DNA of 10,104 bases from Willaertia magna (Eukaryota; Heterolobosea; Eutetramitea; Acrasida; Naegleriidae), in the NCBI GenBank assembly GCA_902984215.1, contig CADWAF010000531.1:1-10104 (forward strand), given 5' to 3'. Made by a program: the position numbers and the translations under genes. The notes beneath the pieces are model-generated. The model was not told the DNA's origin, searched no databases, and saw only the letters and a list, made by a program, of their open reading frames with translations. This document shows positions 1-6,582 of the stretch, one piece after another (the stretch's first letter is position 1; every line of letters starts with the position of its first letter).

Positions 1-412
1 AATTTTTATTATTATTTAAATTTTCTGTAATTTCTAAATTTATCGTTTTTTGTAAAGATTGTAAAGAAATACGATTTAAAAAATTAAATAATTTATTTAA
101 TCCTTTATTTTTAATTTTATAATTTAAAAATAAATGAATTAAAATATTTATTAAAGAAATTAAAGTATTTAAAATGATAAAATAAAAACAAGAAAATTTA
201 AATAATTCTTTAAAATTTAATAAATAATAAAATAAAATATCCATTGTTAAAAATCCAGCGAAAAGAAATGTAATTAAAATTGTAAAGAAAAGTGTGTATT
301 TATTTTGTAAACGATATAGAAATTGATTGTCGTTAACGTGTTTGGTGGCAACGTTGAAAAACATTTTTTTTTTGTGAAATTTTTCGGAGACAGCGATCTT
401 TTTCTTGTCCAT
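1..412 (-). CDS. Small multi-pass membrane protein, N-terminal part (3' end outside window)
   Basis: Open frame of 137 codons from ATG at 412-410 to the left edge without a stop. The frame upstream is open back to a TAG at 484-482 but has no other ATG, so this start is chosen. The first 38 residues are basic (MDKKKIAVSEKFHKKKMFFN). Two hydrophobic segments follow at about residues 39-64 and 71-97, then a Lys/Asn/Leu-rich tail. A second in-frame ATG (residue 17, at 364-362) follows a run of nine A and could also be used. There is no obvious cleavable signal peptide; the first segment more likely acts as a signal anchor. I do not recognise the family. Codon use is standard, with CAA for Gln. 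The upstream region has a GGCGGGAA box about 30 bp before the ATG. The ATG lies in the loop of an 8-bp inverted repeat. Real coding is likely, but function is unknown. Confidence 0.6.
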   Translation of the reverse strand, partial: MDKKKIAVSEKFHKKKMFFNVATKHVNDNQFLYRLQNKYTLFFTILITFLFAGFLTMDILFYYLLNFKELFKFSCFYFIILNTLISLINILIHLFLNYKIKNKGLNKLFNFLNRISLQSLQKTINLEITENLNNNKN

Positions 413-422
413 CAATCGCTGT
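390..422. repeat. 8-bp inverted repeat with the start codon in its loop
   Basis: ACAGCGAT at 390-397 is the exact inverse complement of ATCGCTGT at 415-422. The 17-nt loop contains the ATG (410-412, minus strand) of the left membrane-protein gene. In the mRNA this could form a hairpin exposing the start codon. The arms are GC-rich for this window, but an 8-bp stem alone is weak evidence for function. Confidence 0.4.
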
Positions 423-442
423 TCTTTCAAAAACAAAATTCG

Positions 443-486
443 GGCGGGAAAGTAGGTTTGTAAAGATACAAGCTTACAAACCTACT
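443..486. promoter_or_regulatory. GGCGGGAA (E2F-type) box joined to a perfect 13-bp dyad
   Basis: GGCGGGAA lies at 443-450; its reverse complement TTCCCGCC is the core of the classical E2F/DP site TTTCCCGCC. Directly next to it AGTAGGTTTGTAA (451-463) pairs 13/13 with TTACAAACCTACT (474-486) across a 10-nt spacer. The block is 30-75 bp upstream of the left gene's ATG, a reasonable place for a promoter element. A six-base GC-only core is rare in DNA this AT-rich. Cell-cycle control by E2F is inference from the motif; the dyad could be a second protein site or a short structured transcript. Confidence 0.45.
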
Positions 487-712
487 GACACCACCAAATT
501 TATAAATTAACCAACTTTAAAAATGTTTTACAATTTCAATAAAATTATAATCTATTGTTAAAGAAGTACTTTAAAATTAATGTACAAATTTTTTTCCTAA
601 CAATTTAAAATCTTTCAATAATTAAATCTCCAATACCATCATTGCCCAACTCACCAAACTCTCGTTAACAGTTCTTCAAAAAAGAGAACTTGAGTGTTAC
701 AATTAGAGAATA
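487..712. other. Intergenic, no gene seen
   Basis: AT-rich DNA between the two GGCGGGAA/dyad units. It contains a pyrimidine-rich stretch around 625-662 and short A/T tracts. I see no convincing coding frame, tRNA or other RNA gene on either strand. Confidence 0.5.
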
Positions 713-774
713 GGCGGGAAAAGCTAGTATAAATACTTACAGAGTTGTAGTATTTATACTTCAATAGCTTTTCC
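713..774. promoter_or_regulatory. Second GGCGGGAA box merged with a long interrupted dyad
   Basis: GGCGGGAA at 713-720 again runs straight into a dyad. GGAAAAGCTA-GTATAAATAC (717-736) is matched by GTATTTATAC (750-759) and TAGCTTTTCC (765-774), with a 13-nt spacer and a 5-nt interruption (760-764) in the right arm. All 20 arm bases pair. The layout matches the unit at 443-486, but the arm sequences are unrelated. The inner arms share GTATAAA with palindromes elsewhere in the window. Whether it serves the left gene, the retrotransposon or a lost gene cannot be told. Confidence 0.4.
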
Positions 775-980
775 AAATTACAGAAAATTTACCAAAAATA
801 TCAACCTGCCATAGGTCAATAATTTTGAAGTAACATACTTGTAATACAATGAAACGGTTTTTCTTGCACAATATACCATTCAGAACATCATACAACTTAG
901 TTAACGATCACAGTTATAATCTCAACATAGTACCATCAGCATACAAAGTCTACATATAACTAGAATACAAACTATTGGTA
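775..980. other. Non-coding DNA, probable left margin of the DIRS-like relic
   Basis: No gene seen. From about 840 onward the plus strand becomes rich in A and C with few T tracts. Fragments of the leader repeat appear (a CATACAACTTAG match near 892-903, a TAGAATACAA match near 961-970). This suggests that the retrotransposon leader begins in this stretch. The exact border and any terminal inverted repeat could not be placed. Confidence 0.35.
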
Positions 981-1083
981 ATACAAACAACTTAGAATAC
1001 AACAATTCATAGTTAAAATAATTTAAAATACAAACAACTTAGTATACAACATAGTTAGTTATACAAACAACTTAGAATACAAC
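981..1083 (+). repeat. Three copies of a 23-bp repeat in the element leader
   Basis: ATACAAACAACTTAGAATAC plus AAC occurs at 981-1003 and 1061-1083 exactly, and at 1028-1050 with one change (A to T). Spacers are 24 and 10 bp, both containing ATAGTTA. The copies lie just upstream of the gag-like frame, where DIRS elements carry leader or terminal-repeat sequence. They may be remains of a terminal repeat, a gag-RNA packaging signal or simple local duplication. Confidence 0.7.
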
Positions 1084-1112
1084 TCCATTTCATAATCACT
1101 TATAAGATACCC

Positions 1113-2306
1113 TTGATAATAACTCAGTTCATTTTTAATGACACCTTCCTCAGCAGAACATTACAAAGTAATATTAGTAATTCTAATAACCAAAGTAGCA
1201 GTAATAATAACTCACCAAATATTAGTCATAATGATAACAATAATGCTCTTAGATTGGTTACACTATCCCTAGTACCAGTAAAAACTAATCAGCAACAAGA
1301 ATTAATTGAACAATTAAACAAAACAATTAGAGAACAAACGGATAGGATTAGGCTATTGGAAGATAATAATACTAATAATAATAACAGTAATGTAAATAAC
1401 TTTGGTACAAATAGTAATAATGCAGTTAATACAGGACTTAATAGTATTAATCTTTTTATACAATCATACAATCCTATAATTCATCAAAACAGTATATTGG
1501 ATAAAATTAAAAAGAAGAAGGTAGCAAATAAATATTATTCTATGATTAATAATTTAGTGAAATTGGATTACAACAGAGAAGATTTGGAAGAACTGGAGTT
1601 GAATAGGTTAGTTAACTTATACTTATCACACTATTATAAAGTTGAACAAATAATTAAGAACTTAGATTTTAAGGTGTATAAAGAAAGGATTAATTACTTC
1701 ATAGCTAAATTTCATGAAGTTTTTAATAAAGTTGATAAATATCACCTCTTATTTAATAGAGAAAATAAAGAAATTACATTTAAGAACCTTAAACTTCAAT
1801 ATATGTTGAATACATATATTGGTAGATTAAACATTTACTATTTAAGTGTCACAGATTCAGTAATAAAGGCTGAAATTACTAAACTTATTATTTACTTGTG
1901 CATGATTAGAAACATAGCAATGGATTAGAGAATTAAGGAAAATAATATAAAAATAGGCAATAATATCATGAAGAGTTATATTTCAAAAGACATAGGAGAA
2001 ATCTTAATGAGTAAAAATTTTAAAAAATCTAGAAAGGAATTAAAAAATAATAAATTCTGAAAACAAAACAAAAAATAAAAGCATTTCAGTTTTAATCATA
2101 ATAATGAATAACTAAAAAGGAAAGAGAATGATAATAGAGAATACAGAAGTATTAATAGAGGAGATAACAATAAATACTATCATAAAAAGCCAAATTACAA
2201 CAACAATAACCAGTATAATAATAATAATAGTCTTCCTAGTAAAGAAAGTAATAGAAAGAACTACAACCAAAACAATAACCAAACAAACAATAATAAAAAC
2301 GAATGA
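1113..2306 (+). pseudogene. gag-like ORF1 of the DIRS element, broken by stops
   Basis: One frame runs through about 400 codons, interrupted only by TAG 1926, TGA 2058, TAA 2076 and TAA 2109, and ends at TGA 2304. There is no indel. The frame opens upstream at 1059 but has no ATG before about codon 143; ATA codons at 1116-1121 could derive from a lost ATG. Content: Ser/Asn-rich N-terminus (residues 20-45), a predicted coiled coil around QQQELIEQLNKTIREQTDRI (60-80), an Asn-rich linker (85-112), and a helical Lys/Tyr/Leu-rich body (125-271). After the first stop comes a basic Arg/Asn/Tyr tail, with an Asn- and Gln-rich stretch at about 2150-2300. This is the usual make-up of a retroelement nucleocapsid-type protein. 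No zinc knuckle is seen. It is called gag by position, not by sequence match. Confidence 0.65.
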
Positions 2307-2319
2307 CTGTTGTGTAAAT

Positions 2320-2890
2320 TGATTGAAAAACTACTTAGAAAATTGGAAGTTAACAGAAATTCTAAAATTTATTCTAAAGTGGTTAAAAGAAGGTCTTTTT
2401 TTCACCTCAGATCCATCAAAATGAATAAATGTAGGCAAATCATTAATAAAGGAACAAAAATAGATAAATTAAATGAACAAAAAGTTGATAAACATGTTAT
2501 AACAAAGAACTGTGGAACTAGCTTTAAACTCAGTCATCAACTTTATATATTTAGTAGAGAAGAAAGAGAAAGATTTATATCGCTTAATATTAGATTTGTG
2601 CAAAATAAATGCAAGCATAAACACGAACTATTTCAAGATAGATTTTATCCTTATGATTTTAAAGTTTGTAAAGAAAAGATGGTATGCCACAAAAATAGAT
2701 TTGAAGAAAAATTATTATCATATTTCTATAAAGGAAAAATCCAGAAATCTATTTGGTTTCAAGTAGTTAAGAAAGAAATATCGATATAAAGTACTTCTGT
2801 TTAGTTTAAATATAGCCTTAAAAACTTTTACAAGAATTATGAAGGTTCTTATGAAAGTATTAAGGAAGAAGAAAATTATATGTTAATAAA
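2320..2890 (+). pseudogene. Reverse transcriptase domain of the DIRS element, decayed
   Basis: Frame starting at positions congruent to 1 mod 3. The N-terminal segment ENWKLTEILKFILKWLKEGL (2338-2397) resembles the conserved lead-in of DIRS-type RTs. Then come RLILDLCKIN (2581-2610, motif R-I-x-D-x-R-x-[IV]-N), KIDLKKNYYHISI (2692-2730, motif A with the catalytic Asp), GF at 2755-2760, and YRYKVLLFSLNIALKTFTRI (2779-2838). The last matches the family pattern Y-x-x-x-x-L-P-F-G-L-x-x-A-P-x-x-F-T, with both Pro read as Leu and Gly read as Ser. Stops are TGA 2320, TGA 2422, TAG 2461, TAA 2470, TAA 2500 and TAG 2764. Motif C (Y-x-D-D) is not intact: the next frame reads YVNK near 2884. The protein is dead; the domain assignment is secure. 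Confidence 0.85.
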
Positions 2891-3811
2891 ACATATAATT
2901 GCATTTATATGTCTTCTTAACTTTGTAATTAAGGGTCTTATGAATGAGTTTATAATTAAAAGGAATTCTAACTTTTTAATAAACTTTTGGATTGTTTTTA
3001 CTTTTATTCCTAGTCTCTGTTTTCTATTATTAGAACAAAAAGTCAGTTTGGCATAATGCTAATTCAACAAGCACTATTAAAAGATTTATCGGTTTTAAGG
3101 AAAGTATTGGTGGATTACAAAAGATTGCCTTTTGACCTGGATTCTGTTTTAACAAATTTAAATACAGATGCCTCAATAAGAGGTTTTGATGAAGTTTCAT
3201 CAAATGTTATTATAAATAGAGAGTGGAAAAAAAACTTAGAGAACTCTCACATAAATTAAAAAGAACTTTTAGTAGTTCAAAAGTTCTTGGAAATAACTGC
3301 TTTATAAAAATTATATCTTCTAGACACGCAATTTTATTTAAGGATAAACAATATTGTAGCATTATGGTATATCAAAAAAGGTCATAGATGAATTATAGAA
3401 CTAGAGAACATTACAAGAAATATTTGAAAAATATTATACAACAACTAATAGGTCATAAGAAAAGTATCATGGATTCCAACAGAAAAAAATTATATCTCAA
3501 ACTTCCTGTCAAGAAACAATCTGTCAGAGTGGAAAATGTCGAGAAATTTGTTCAATTAATTGAACAGTTTATGTGGACTATTTAAAGTAAACATGTTTGC
3601 GTCTCAAGAGAATATCCATTTAAGCAATTATAATTATTGGACATTAAAATAAGATGCTTTCAAAAATTTTTGAGAAAAAGACTTGTTGAATTATCTTACA
3701 CCACCTTTTGAGCTGATTTTTCAAATATTAAACTATTGCATAAAATTTCAAGCAATAGATACAATTATAGTACCTTATTGATTAGTAATCCTTTGGTTCT
3801 TTCGATCTTAA
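2880..3811 (+). pseudogene. RNase H and DIRS-specific downstream region, decayed
   Basis: Frame 2 mod 3, entered by a frameshift after the RT. Recognisable in order: LNTDASIRGF (3158-3187; RNase H motif T-D-A-S-x-x-G-[WF]), REWKKNLENSHIN followed by KELL (3212-3271, the H-I-N-x-K-E-L box), and NNIVALWYIKKG (3347-3382). After these come WIPTEKNYISNFLSR (3470-3514, the I-P-x-x-x-N-x-x-x-D-x-L-S-R box with Asp read as Asn) and VNMFASQENIHLSNYNYW (3587-3640). Last are LTPPFELIFQILNY (3695-3736) and the IIVPY-stop-LVI block (3764-3790), expected to be I-[IV]-P-x-W. This order is typical of DIRS and related pol proteins. Stops: TAA 3257, TAA 3305, TGA 3389, TGA 3425, TAA 3446, TAG 3449, TAA 3557, TAA 3650, TGA 3671, TGA 3779, then terminal TAA 3809. 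The RT-RNase H connection is short, so a deletion near 2890-3050 is likely. Confidence 0.85.
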
Positions 3812-4456
3812 TGAAGATGACATTAAATTAGTAAAAGGTTCCAAAAAAGGGGCTATGCGGTTTTTTTTACTCAGAATATTTGAGAAATTTAAGTTAAATG
3901 CTAATTGCTGCACAAATAAAAGTAGTCAATTACTAATGTTCTTAAATAATGCTAAACAAACTATCCATTGGAGGTTAATTCCATCTACAATTCAAAGTTA
4001 CTATAAGGTTTACAAAAAGTACCTGGCATTTTGTGAATTTTATAATTTATCAGTAGGAGACACTATTATTACCGAGGCATTCATGTCGTTTATTATATCA
4101 ATGTCTACTCATACTTGAATGATTACTAGATTTAAATCTACATTAGACCATTTCTCAGTTGTGGACAAGTTTGAGTTCAAATGGAATAATAGATTGGCAG
4201 ATATTAAGGCGAGTACAGAAAAAATTTATAATTCAATAATTAAGAATAAAAGAGAAAGAGACTCATTTTCAGTGCCTTATTTGTGGTTTTAGATTAAGAA
4301 CGCTAGTAGTCAATTTTATTTTACATTAGCTGCTGCTATTATAGCAACTAGTCTTAGACTATTAGCAAGATCAGATGAACTAATTGAACTTAAGTGGTCG
4401 CAGGTAACCCTCAAAGAAAATAGAGTCATTTTCAAAATACCATTTTACAAAACTAA
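3789..4456 (+). pseudogene. Tyrosine recombinase of the DIRS element, truncated
   Basis: Frame 0 mod 3, overlapping the end of the RNase H frame by about 20 bp. It has an N-terminal SAM-like core-binding region (IPSTIQSYYKVYKKYLAFCE, 3981-4040) and a helical linker. The first catalytic box follows, TSLRLLARSDELIELKW (4347-4397), with the active-site Arg at 4356-4358 and a family-like G-L-R-x-x-E-L-x-x-L-x-W pattern. A beta strand ending in KTNQ (4449-4460) resembles the segment that precedes the H-x-x-R box in these enzymes. Nothing recombinase-like follows: H-x-x-R and the nucleophilic Tyr are missing, so about the last third of the domain is lost. Internal stops are TGA 4116 and TAG 4290. 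The frame could start before its first ATG at 3855. Confidence 0.8.
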
Positions 4457-6208
4457 TCAAGCTTCACTACTCAATGTATCAATATCGTCATCATCATCAT
4501 CACTTGCTGATGGTATACTTGCAAATAAAGAGTGGCTATTATAATGATGTTCGTCTAATGGGGGTGAAGATCCAAATATCTCATCATAAATTTCATTATC
4601 ATCATCTTTGTTACTAATATTATAAATTGAAAATTCTTTAATCTTTTTCTTTAATCCCCACTTACAAATAAAATATTCCTTATTACGATATATTAAAATA
4701 AAAACAAAAATACAAGCCAAAATGAAACCACAAATAAATGGTATTGCAGTAGGAATTATAAATAAATAAGAAAATAAAATTGTACTTGGTAAAATATTAT
4801 CTAATTTTAATCCTATTAATATAAACACAACAGTAAGAGGTATTAAAAAAAATATTATATAAACAATTAATGTCATTCCAAAATAGTCAAGAGAATCATC
4901 TGAAAATAAATCATTTTTTTTAGTAGCAACACATGTAATGACCATTAAAATAAAAGGGTACATTATAAATATATAAATTGGAATAAATGATAAAGACCAA
5001 ACTCTATTATTTAACCAAATTTTATGATCCATCATTAAGCATGTGATTAATAATTGTGTAATAAATAAAATGGTTGGAATAGTTAAAAGAAAAAATATAA
5101 TAAATCTATATATAGATTTATCTTCTGTTTTGTTTTTTGATAAAATAAAAGTATTAAAATATGTTAAATAAATAATTAATGGAATTGCTAAAAAATAAGT
5201 TAAACTAAAATTTTCATAAAAATTAATAAATATAAATCCTATAAATATAAAAAATAAAATACAAGTTATAAATGGCAAATATATTAAATTATAAAAAATA
5301 TTATCATTAAAATATAAATAACTTTTTAGTATTAATTTAATATAATTTGTTTCAAATATAAAATCTTTTTTAGTTACCAAATTTGGATTTTCTTTTAATA
5401 ATTTTAAATTTTTTTCTTTCATTTTTTTTTTAAAATTTAAATATTTTGAATAAATTAAATAAATAAAAGTAATTAAAGGAAAATAATTGAAATTATTTAA
5501 TATAGCAATAACAATAATTATTAAAGGTAATGAACTTAACCATACTAACATATAATTTATAAATGTTGGAATAATTATTTCATCTAATAATAAACCAAAT
5601 AATAAAGTTGGAATTATTGAAAATAAAAACATTAAACTTAATATTCCAATAAAACGATCAATATCATAATTTAATTCATATTCTTTTTTATAGTTTTTAT
5701 ATTTTTTATAATTTTCTTGTTTTTTATATAAATAAATAAATTCTTTTTTATCTGATGGTTCCAAAATAATTTTATATTTTCTAGTTGTATCAAAAAAACG
5801 ATATAAAAATAAACGATTTTGAAGTATATTTTTCCATATTTTATCATTATTAGATATTTCATAAAGTCTTTTACAGCTAATTGAAAGATGATAGAAATTT
5901 TTAAATGAAATTAAATATTTTAAGTTGTTGTTATTATTATTATTTCCAATAAGAAATTCTATAATTATCATAATAATTTCGTCTGATAAATCTATAAATT
6001 TAAATTTCCCAATTTGTTGTTTGTTTTTATTTTTTAAGTGTGTTGTTGTTTGAAATTCTTCATAAATATATTCTTGTTCTAAATCTTCTAAATTTTCTTC
6101 ACTTATTCTTTTAATTATTAAATCTTCTTTTAAATCTTCTTTATATTCTTCTTGATAAAATGTTTCTAATTCATTTCTATTATTCTCTTCGTCTATCATG
6201 TCATTCAT
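4457..6208 (-). CDS. F-box protein with TMEM185-like multi-pass membrane region (583 aa)
   Basis: Uninterrupted frame. The first in-frame ATG is at 6208-6206 (a second is at 6199). The frame stays open without ATG up to a TAA at 6334, so an upstream exon cannot be excluded. Residues 1-66 are acidic (Glu/Asp). An F-box-like domain spans about 68-135: IDLSDEIIMIIIEFLIG, an Asn run, then FKNFYHLSISCKRLYEISNN and DKIWKNI. F-boxes bind Skp1 in SCF ubiquitin ligases. About nine hydrophobic segments follow (near 187-207, 213-240, 243-256, 305-330, 335-357, 367-390, 402-427, 443-467, 472-507). Several carry a repeating Leu-Asp/Met-Asp motif followed by a hydrophobic stretch with Phe-Ile-Pro-like elements (LLLDEIII, LMMDHKIW, LKLDNILPS), as in TMEM185 (Tmemb_185A). 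The tail is acidic with a DDDDDD run. The stop is TGA, flush with the DIRS relic, so the extreme C-terminus may be rearranged. F-box is fairly sure; TMEM185 kinship is inference. Confidence 0.75.
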   Translation of the reverse strand: MNDMIDEENNRNELETFYQEEYKEDLKEDLIIKRISEENLEDLEQEYIYEEFQTTTHLKNKNKQQIGKFKFIDLSDEIIMIIIEFLIGNNNNNNNLKYLISFKNFYHLSISCKRLYEISNNDKIWKNILQNRLFLYRFFDTTRKYKIILEPSDKKEFIYLYKKQENYKKYKNYKKEYELNYDIDRFIGILSLMFLFSIIPTLLFGLLLDEIIIPTFINYMLVWLSSLPLIIIVIAILNNFNYFPLITFIYLIYSKYLNFKKKMKEKNLKLLKENPNLVTKKDFIFETNYIKLILKSYLYFNDNIFYNLIYLPFITCILFFIFIGFIFINFYENFSLTYFLAIPLIIYLTYFNTFILSKNKTEDKSIYRFIIFFLLTIPTILFITQLLITCLMMDHKIWLNNRVWSLSFIPIYIFIMYPFILMVITCVATKKNDLFSDDSLDYFGMTLIVYIIFFLIPLTVVFILIGLKLDNILPSTILFSYLFIIPTAIPFICGFILACIFVFILIYRNKEYFICKWGLKKKIKEFSIYNISNKDDDNEIYDEIFGSSPPLDEHHYNSHSLFASIPSASDDDDDDIDTLSSEA

Positions 6209-6563
6209 AATTATTTCATTTACAATTTCACTTTCCAACGTTTCTCTATCTTCCCCAATTTTTATTGTTTTTGTTGACTTTAAAGAATATAAATTTATAT
6301 TTTTTTTTAAAATTACAAAAACTGTATAAATTTATATTTTTTAAATTAAAATTTTTTATGCTTTTTACAAAAATTTATGCTTAAAATAACAATTAACTGT
6401 CATAATTAAATTAAGCACATCTAAAATAGTGTTTTCAAAAAAAAAAAAAAATTTTTAAAAAAAAGTTATTTTAAAGTTGTTTTAAAAAATATTTTATTAA
6501 GCCCTTTTTTGTTTTATTTTTATATAAACAATCGGAAAACTATATATGATTTTAAATACAGTC
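6209..6563. promoter_or_regulatory. Intergenic A/T-tract DNA with TATAAATTTATA palindromes, probable promoter of the F-box gene
   Basis: No gene seen. About 80-130 bp upstream of the F-box ATG lie a 16-bp perfect palindrome AATATAAATTTATATT (6286-6301) and TATAAATTTATA (6325-6336, preceded by ACTG). Each is followed on the plus strand by a T run. Further out is a homopolymer zone: 15 consecutive A at about 6439-6453, then T5 and A8. In AT-rich eukaryotes such poly(dA:dT) tracts commonly mark nucleosome-poor promoters. The TATA-like palindromes may be core promoter or transcription-factor sites, but palindromes of A and T also arise easily by chance here. Confidence 0.4.
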
Positions 6564-6582
6564 ACTATGGAACTGTTAAGTT
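6564..6582 (+). repeat. Left 19-bp inverted repeat
   Basis: Sequence ACTATGGAACTGTTAAGTT, preceded by TACAGTC. Read from its ATG (6567) it would give Met-Glu-Leu-Leu-Ser before a TAA, in a frame different from the decayed coding region that opens at 6580. Confidence 0.55.

Larger units (their letters stand above)
880..4456 (+). mobile_element. Decayed DIRS-like (tyrosine recombinase) retrotransposon, 3' truncated
   Basis: Order on the plus strand is repeat-bearing leader, Asn-rich gag-like frame (1113-2306), reverse transcriptase (2320-2890), RNase H plus DIRS-type downstream region (2880-3811), and N-terminal two thirds of a tyrosine recombinase (3789-4456). RT and RNase H together with a tyrosine recombinase instead of a DDE integrase define DIRS-like elements. 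Such elements mobilise by circular cDNA and recombinase insertion and leave no target duplication. This copy cannot be active. It has more than 20 in-frame stops, frame changes between domains and a damaged RT motif C. The recombinase lacks H-x-x-R and the catalytic Tyr, and no right terminal repeat or internal complementary region is present. The right limit is sharp, at the stop codon of the F-box gene; the left limit is uncertain by roughly 100 bp or more. Confidence 0.88.

Noticed and set aside
1..412. Left gene as an innexin (DNQFLYRLQNKYTLFFTILI resembles the start of the first innexin membrane segment)
   Set aside because: The conserved G-x-P-I-x-C stretch and extracellular cysteines that should follow are missing, and only part of the protein is visible.
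1289..1471. Minus-strand Leu/Ser-rich 60-aa frame
   Set aside because: Antisense shadow of the Asn-rich gag linker; AAT/AAC repeats read as Leu/Val/Ser on the other strand.
2128..2322. 64-aa open frame as a gene
   Set aside because: It is the alternate frame of the Asn-rich gag tail, whose own frame reads DNREYRS...NQYNNNNS and continues from 1113. Its Ile/Thr repeats are the shadow of AAT/AAC runs.
2310..2789. 159-aa open frame as a gene
   Set aside because: The RT motifs (RLILDLCKIN, KIDLKKNYYHISI) lie in the neighbouring frame; this frame shows no recognisable motif and is open by chance. Its first codons may extend the gag frame.
3388..3585. 65-aa open frame as a gene
   Set aside because: It overlaps the RNase H frame, where WIPTEKNYISNFLSR and VNMFASQENIHLSNY match the family; this frame is a shadow.
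1113..4456. Classical CpA-directed RIP as the cause of the stops
   Set aside because: CAA to TAA fits, but Trp-position stops at sites with firm family expectation are TGA, not the TAG expected from CpA targeting, and the host may not be a fungus. Left as an open mechanism.
5671..5862. 63-aa minus-strand frame
   Set aside because: Alternate-frame shadow inside the F-box gene.
6556..6575. Tc1/mariner end (TA-CAGTC...) at the left inverted repeat
   Set aside because: TACAGTCACT looks right on the left, but the right arm is followed by a T run and lacks the matching ...GACTG-TA, and no DD34D/E transposase is recognisable.
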